Below are positions 61,720-64,000 of a stretch of DNA of 64,000 nucleotides, piece after piece. This DNA comes from Sphingomonas sp. Leaf20 (lineage in GTDB: Bacteria; Pseudomonadota; Alphaproteobacteria; Sphingomonadales; Sphingomonadaceae). Made by a program: the position numbers and the translations under genes. The stretch's first letter is position 1; each line of letters opens with the position of its first letter. The notes under the pieces were generated by a model. It was not told where the DNA came from and did no database searches. It worked only from the letters and a program-made list of their open reading frames with translations. The stretch covers positions 434,001 through 498,000 of the forward strand of contig NZ_LMKN01000001.1 of assembly GCF_001421535.1 (NCBI RefSeq), read 5' to 3'.

Positions 61720-62855
61720 CCGACTTGCGCGCGGTCTACTTCAACGGCAAGTTCTACGCCGGCGCTCTGAACGGCGTTCACCGCGTTGCCGACCGGCTGA
61801 TCCGCGAAGTCGATACGCTGCTGTGGGAAATGCCGATCGAGTCGCGGCCTGAGGCGGTCCTGTTCATACCCGAGAAGCGGCGATGGCAGCCCACGCTCCG
61901 CGCGATCACGGTGGCGGAACAGCCAGGTGCTCTCGGCCAGCGCTGGGAGCAGCGCGTCCTGCCGCGTCTGGCCCGGGGTGGCGTGCTCGTGAACCTCGCC
62001 AATCTCGCCCCCCTGTCGCATCCCGACAAGATCCTGCTGCTGCACGATGCCCAGTTCCTGTTTCCCGACAGCTCCTATCCATGGCGTCAGCGGATCGGCT
62101 ATCGGCTACTCGTGCCGCGGATGGCGCGGTCGAGTGCGATCGTCCTGACGGTGTCCGACTATTCGCGTCAGATGCTCGATCTGCTCGGCGTGTCGGCCCG
62201 GGCCCGCACGCGACGGATGCACAATGGCGGCGACCATATCCACGACGTCGCCGCGTCGAGCGATGCGCTGTCGAAGCTCGGCATCCAGCCGCTGCGCTAC
62301 GTCCTGCTGTTCGGCAGCGCAAAGGCCTACAAGAACAACCGTGTCGTGTTCGACGCGCTGGCGACCGACGTCCGCGGCCTGCGCCTCGTCCTCATCGGCC
62401 CGGATCGGCAGGCGCTTCATGCCGCAGGCCTCACCCCGCCCCCCGGCACGGTGTTTGCCGGTGCGTGCGACGATGCGGCGCTGCGTGCACTGTATGAAGG
62501 TGCGTATGCGCTGCTGTTCCCGTCGCGGACCGAGGGGTTCGGTCTGCCCCCGGTCGAGGCGATGCTGTGCGGCTGTCCGGCGATCGTGACGCCCGCGGGG
62601 GCGCTTCCGGAGGTGTGTCGCGATGCGGTACTCTATGCCGATGTCGACGATCCCGCGAGCTGGCGAGAGGCGCTCTCCCGTCTCGCCGATCCCGAGCTGC
62701 GCGCGGAAAAGATCGTTGCCGGCCGCGCGCTCGCGGCACGGTATCTTTGGCGGGCGGCGGGCGAGCAGCTGCTTGCGGCCATTCTCGAGCGGGCATCCGT
62801 GCACGGCGACGAAGACGCCAACCCCGCCCCCGTAGAGGTCGAGACAATCGCATGA
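61716..62855 (+). CDS. Glycosyltransferase family 4 protein
   Basis: This 379-aa GT-B enzyme has the N-terminal VYFNGKFYAGALNGVHRVAD and the donor-site motif LFPSRTEGFGLPPVEAMLCGCPAIVT (EX7E). The frame is open upstream inside the GT2 gene, but the GTG at 61716 overlaps the GT2 stop by 4 nt. It overlaps the flippase start by 4 nt at the other end. Donor and acceptor sugars cannot be told. Confidence 0.9.
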   Translation: MTDLRAVYFNGKFYAGALNGVHRVADRLIREVDTLLWEMPIESRPEAVLFIPEKRRWQPTLRAITVAEQPGALGQRWEQRVLPRLARGGVLVNLANLAPLSHPDKILLLHDAQFLFPDSSYPWRQRIGYRLLVPRMARSSAIVLTVSDYSRQMLDLLGVSARARTRRMHNGGDHIHDVAASSDALSKLGIQPLRYVLLFGSAKAYKNNRVVFDALATDVRGLRLVLIGPDRQALHAAGLTPPPGTVFAGACDDAALRALYEGAYALLFPSRTEGFGLPPVEAMLCGCPAIVTPAGALPEVCRDAVLYADVDDPASWREALSRLADPELRAEKIVAGRALAARYLWRAAGEQLLAAILERASVHGDEDANPAPVEVETIA

Positions 62856-64000
62856 GCAAGGGCCGTCAGGGTGCCATCGCGACGCTGATCGCGATGACGT
62901 CGCGTGCCAGCAGCCAGGTCGTCCTGATCGGGGTGACGCTGGTCGCGACCCGCTACCTGGACCCGGCCGATTTCGGGGTCTTCGCGCTGGCCACCGCGTT
63001 CGTGACGCTGGCGCGAACGCTGCTGTATGCCGGGCCGTTCGAATATCTCATGAAGGCGCCCGATCTCGAAAAGTCCGCGCTCGAATGTCTCGTAGCCAAT
63101 GCGCTACTCGCCGCCGCGTCGACGATCGTGCTGGCGTGCATCGCATTTCTGTCGCCGCTGATCTTCCGATCGCCCGCGGTAGAACCCGTGCTGCTGATGC
63201 TCGCGCCGTCCATCCTCATTGCAGCCGTCGCAAGCTGGGAAGAGTCACAGCTCCTGCGACAGGGCAACATCCGCACATATTATGCCATCACGACCGGCGT
63301 CGAACTGGTCAGTTCCGGGCTGGCGGTCGTCATGCTCGTCAGGGGATATGGCCTGATCGCGCTGATCGTGCAGAACTACGTCCGCGCCGTGCTGCTGACG
63401 ATCGGCTACTGGTGCATGCTGACCCTGCCAAGGCTCCGGCGTGTCGACCCGCATCATCTGGCGACGGTCGTACGGTGGTCGATCAGCCGCTATGGCTCGG
63501 TCATCCTGTCCTTCACCAACAATTACAGCGGCGACCTGATCCTTGGCGCAATCCTTTCGCCGGCCTCGACGGGCGTGTACCGGGCGGGCAGCCGGATCGT
63601 CGGGGCAGCGTCGGACATATTCGCGCAGCCGGCAGCGATCATGTCGATGGCCGGCCTGTCGCGCCGATATGCCGCGGGCAACCCCGCCGATGGCCAGTGG
63701 CTGACGATGCTGTCGGGCATCGCGCTGTTCGGTTGGCCCGCACTCGCCGGCATGGCGATCGTCGCGAACCGGCTCGCTCCCATCGCGCTTGGCGAACAAT
63801 GGACCGCTGCGGGCCCGGTGATCTCGATCCTGTGCATGGCGCGGATGGGGGGATTCTTCACGATCTTCGCCGGCACCTCGCTGTTCGTCTATGATCGTCA
63901 ACGTCTTGTGCTGATCATCCAGATCGTGACCGCGATTGCCAGTGCCGGCCTGACATTGCTGTTCGCCCCCGTCTTGGGCGTGATCGGCGCCGCAACCGCC
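62852..64000 (+). CDS. Wzx-type oligosaccharide flippase (N-terminal 383 residues)
   Basis: A polytopic membrane protein of the MATE-like polysaccharide transporter family, open to the window end. It begins MSKGRQGAIATLIAMTSRAS and has VVLIGVTLVATRYLDPADFG, the typical start of Wzx/RfbX proteins, then many hydrophobic helices and FTNNYSGDLILGAILSPASTGVYRAG. It should flip the lipid-linked repeat unit to the periplasm. Its ATG overlaps the GT4 stop by 4 nt. The C terminus lies outside the window. Confidence 0.92.
   Translation, partial: MSKGRQGAIATLIAMTSRASSQVVLIGVTLVATRYLDPADFGVFALATAFVTLARTLLYAGPFEYLMKAPDLEKSALECLVANALLAAASTIVLACIAFLSPLIFRSPAVEPVLLMLAPSILIAAVASWEESQLLRQGNIRTYYAITTGVELVSSGLAVVMLVRGYGLIALIVQNYVRAVLLTIGYWCMLTLPRLRRVDPHHLATVVRWSISRYGSVILSFTNNYSGDLILGAILSPASTGVYRAGSRIVGAASDIFAQPAAIMSMAGLSRRYAAGNPADGQWLTMLSGIALFGWPALAGMAIVANRLAPIALGEQWTAAGPVISILCMARMGGFFTIFAGTSLFVYDRQRLVLIIQIVTAIASAGLTLLFAPVLGVIGAATA

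Noticed and set aside
61308..62855. A 515-aa glycosyltransferase starting inside the GT2 gene
   Set aside because: The first 136 codons are GT2 in another frame; the GTG at 61716 overlaps the GT2 stop and fits the family's N terminus.

Overview
The window is high-GC chromosomal DNA from an alphaproteobacterium, almost certainly a sphingomonad (Sphingomonas or a close relative). The basis is the general stress response locus built from EcfG, PhyR, NepR and a PhyP-type sensor protein, the complex I accessory protein NDUFA12, an ErpA-type Fe-S carrier, the argS-SPOR-nagZ-scpAB-tatABC gene order and a Sphingomonas-like dcw cluster. No rRNA, tRNA, CRISPR array, insertion sequence or prophage was seen.

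Layout. (1) 1-8.1 kb, housekeeping: comF-grxC-nitrilase (minus), a lone methyltransferase (plus), erpA-xthA-envelope protein-hypothetical (minus), an M23 peptidase and glnE. (2) 8.2-12.3 kb, general stress response: a second NepR-like ORF converging on ecfG, a 45-aa membrane protein, phyR, and a divergent nepR-phyP pair preceded by an EcfG-type promoter. (3) 12.5-23.5 kb: an entericidin-like lipoprotein, then the minus-strand run argS-SPOR-nagZ-scpA-scpB-tatA-tatB-tatC, a small secreted protein, and a TPR/SPOR protein coupled to dgt. (4) 23.6-42.5 kb: a complete dcw cluster on the minus strand, mraZ-rsmH-ftsL-ftsI-murE-murF-mraY-murD-ftsW-murG-murC-murB-ddl-ftsQ-ftsA-ftsZ. Most junctions are 4-nt overlaps, and murB carries palindromic repeat elements in frame near both ends. 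(5) 42.8-55.7 kb, mixed: cysK with a membrane protein, small ORFs, a lipoprotein, an orphan ParA ATPase, aat overlapping a DUF2155 gene, NDUFA12, a DUF192 lipoprotein, a double cold-shock-domain protein, recX, a fatty-acyl-AMP ligase, a PAS-GGDEF-EAL protein and a CYTH-CHAD protein. (6) 55.8-64 kb: the edge of an exopolysaccharide locus with a secreted glycoside hydrolase, a PilZ protein, a sugar transferase, three glycosyltransferases and a Wzx-type flippase cut by the window end. Its intergenic regions are clearly AT-richer than the rest.

How the genes work together. In the stress locus, phosphorylated PhyR should sequester NepR and free EcfG; PhyP is the likely PhyR phosphatase. The second NepR-like ORF and the small membrane protein are possible extra inputs or outputs. 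The dcw genes build lipid II and the divisome from one tightly coupled transcript that MraZ probably represses. The exopolysaccharide genes should assemble and flip a lipid-linked repeat unit, and the GGDEF-EAL and PilZ proteins hint at c-di-GMP control. Starts were chosen by hand from ribosome binding sites and overlaps; all functions are read from sequence motifs and none was confirmed by a database search.
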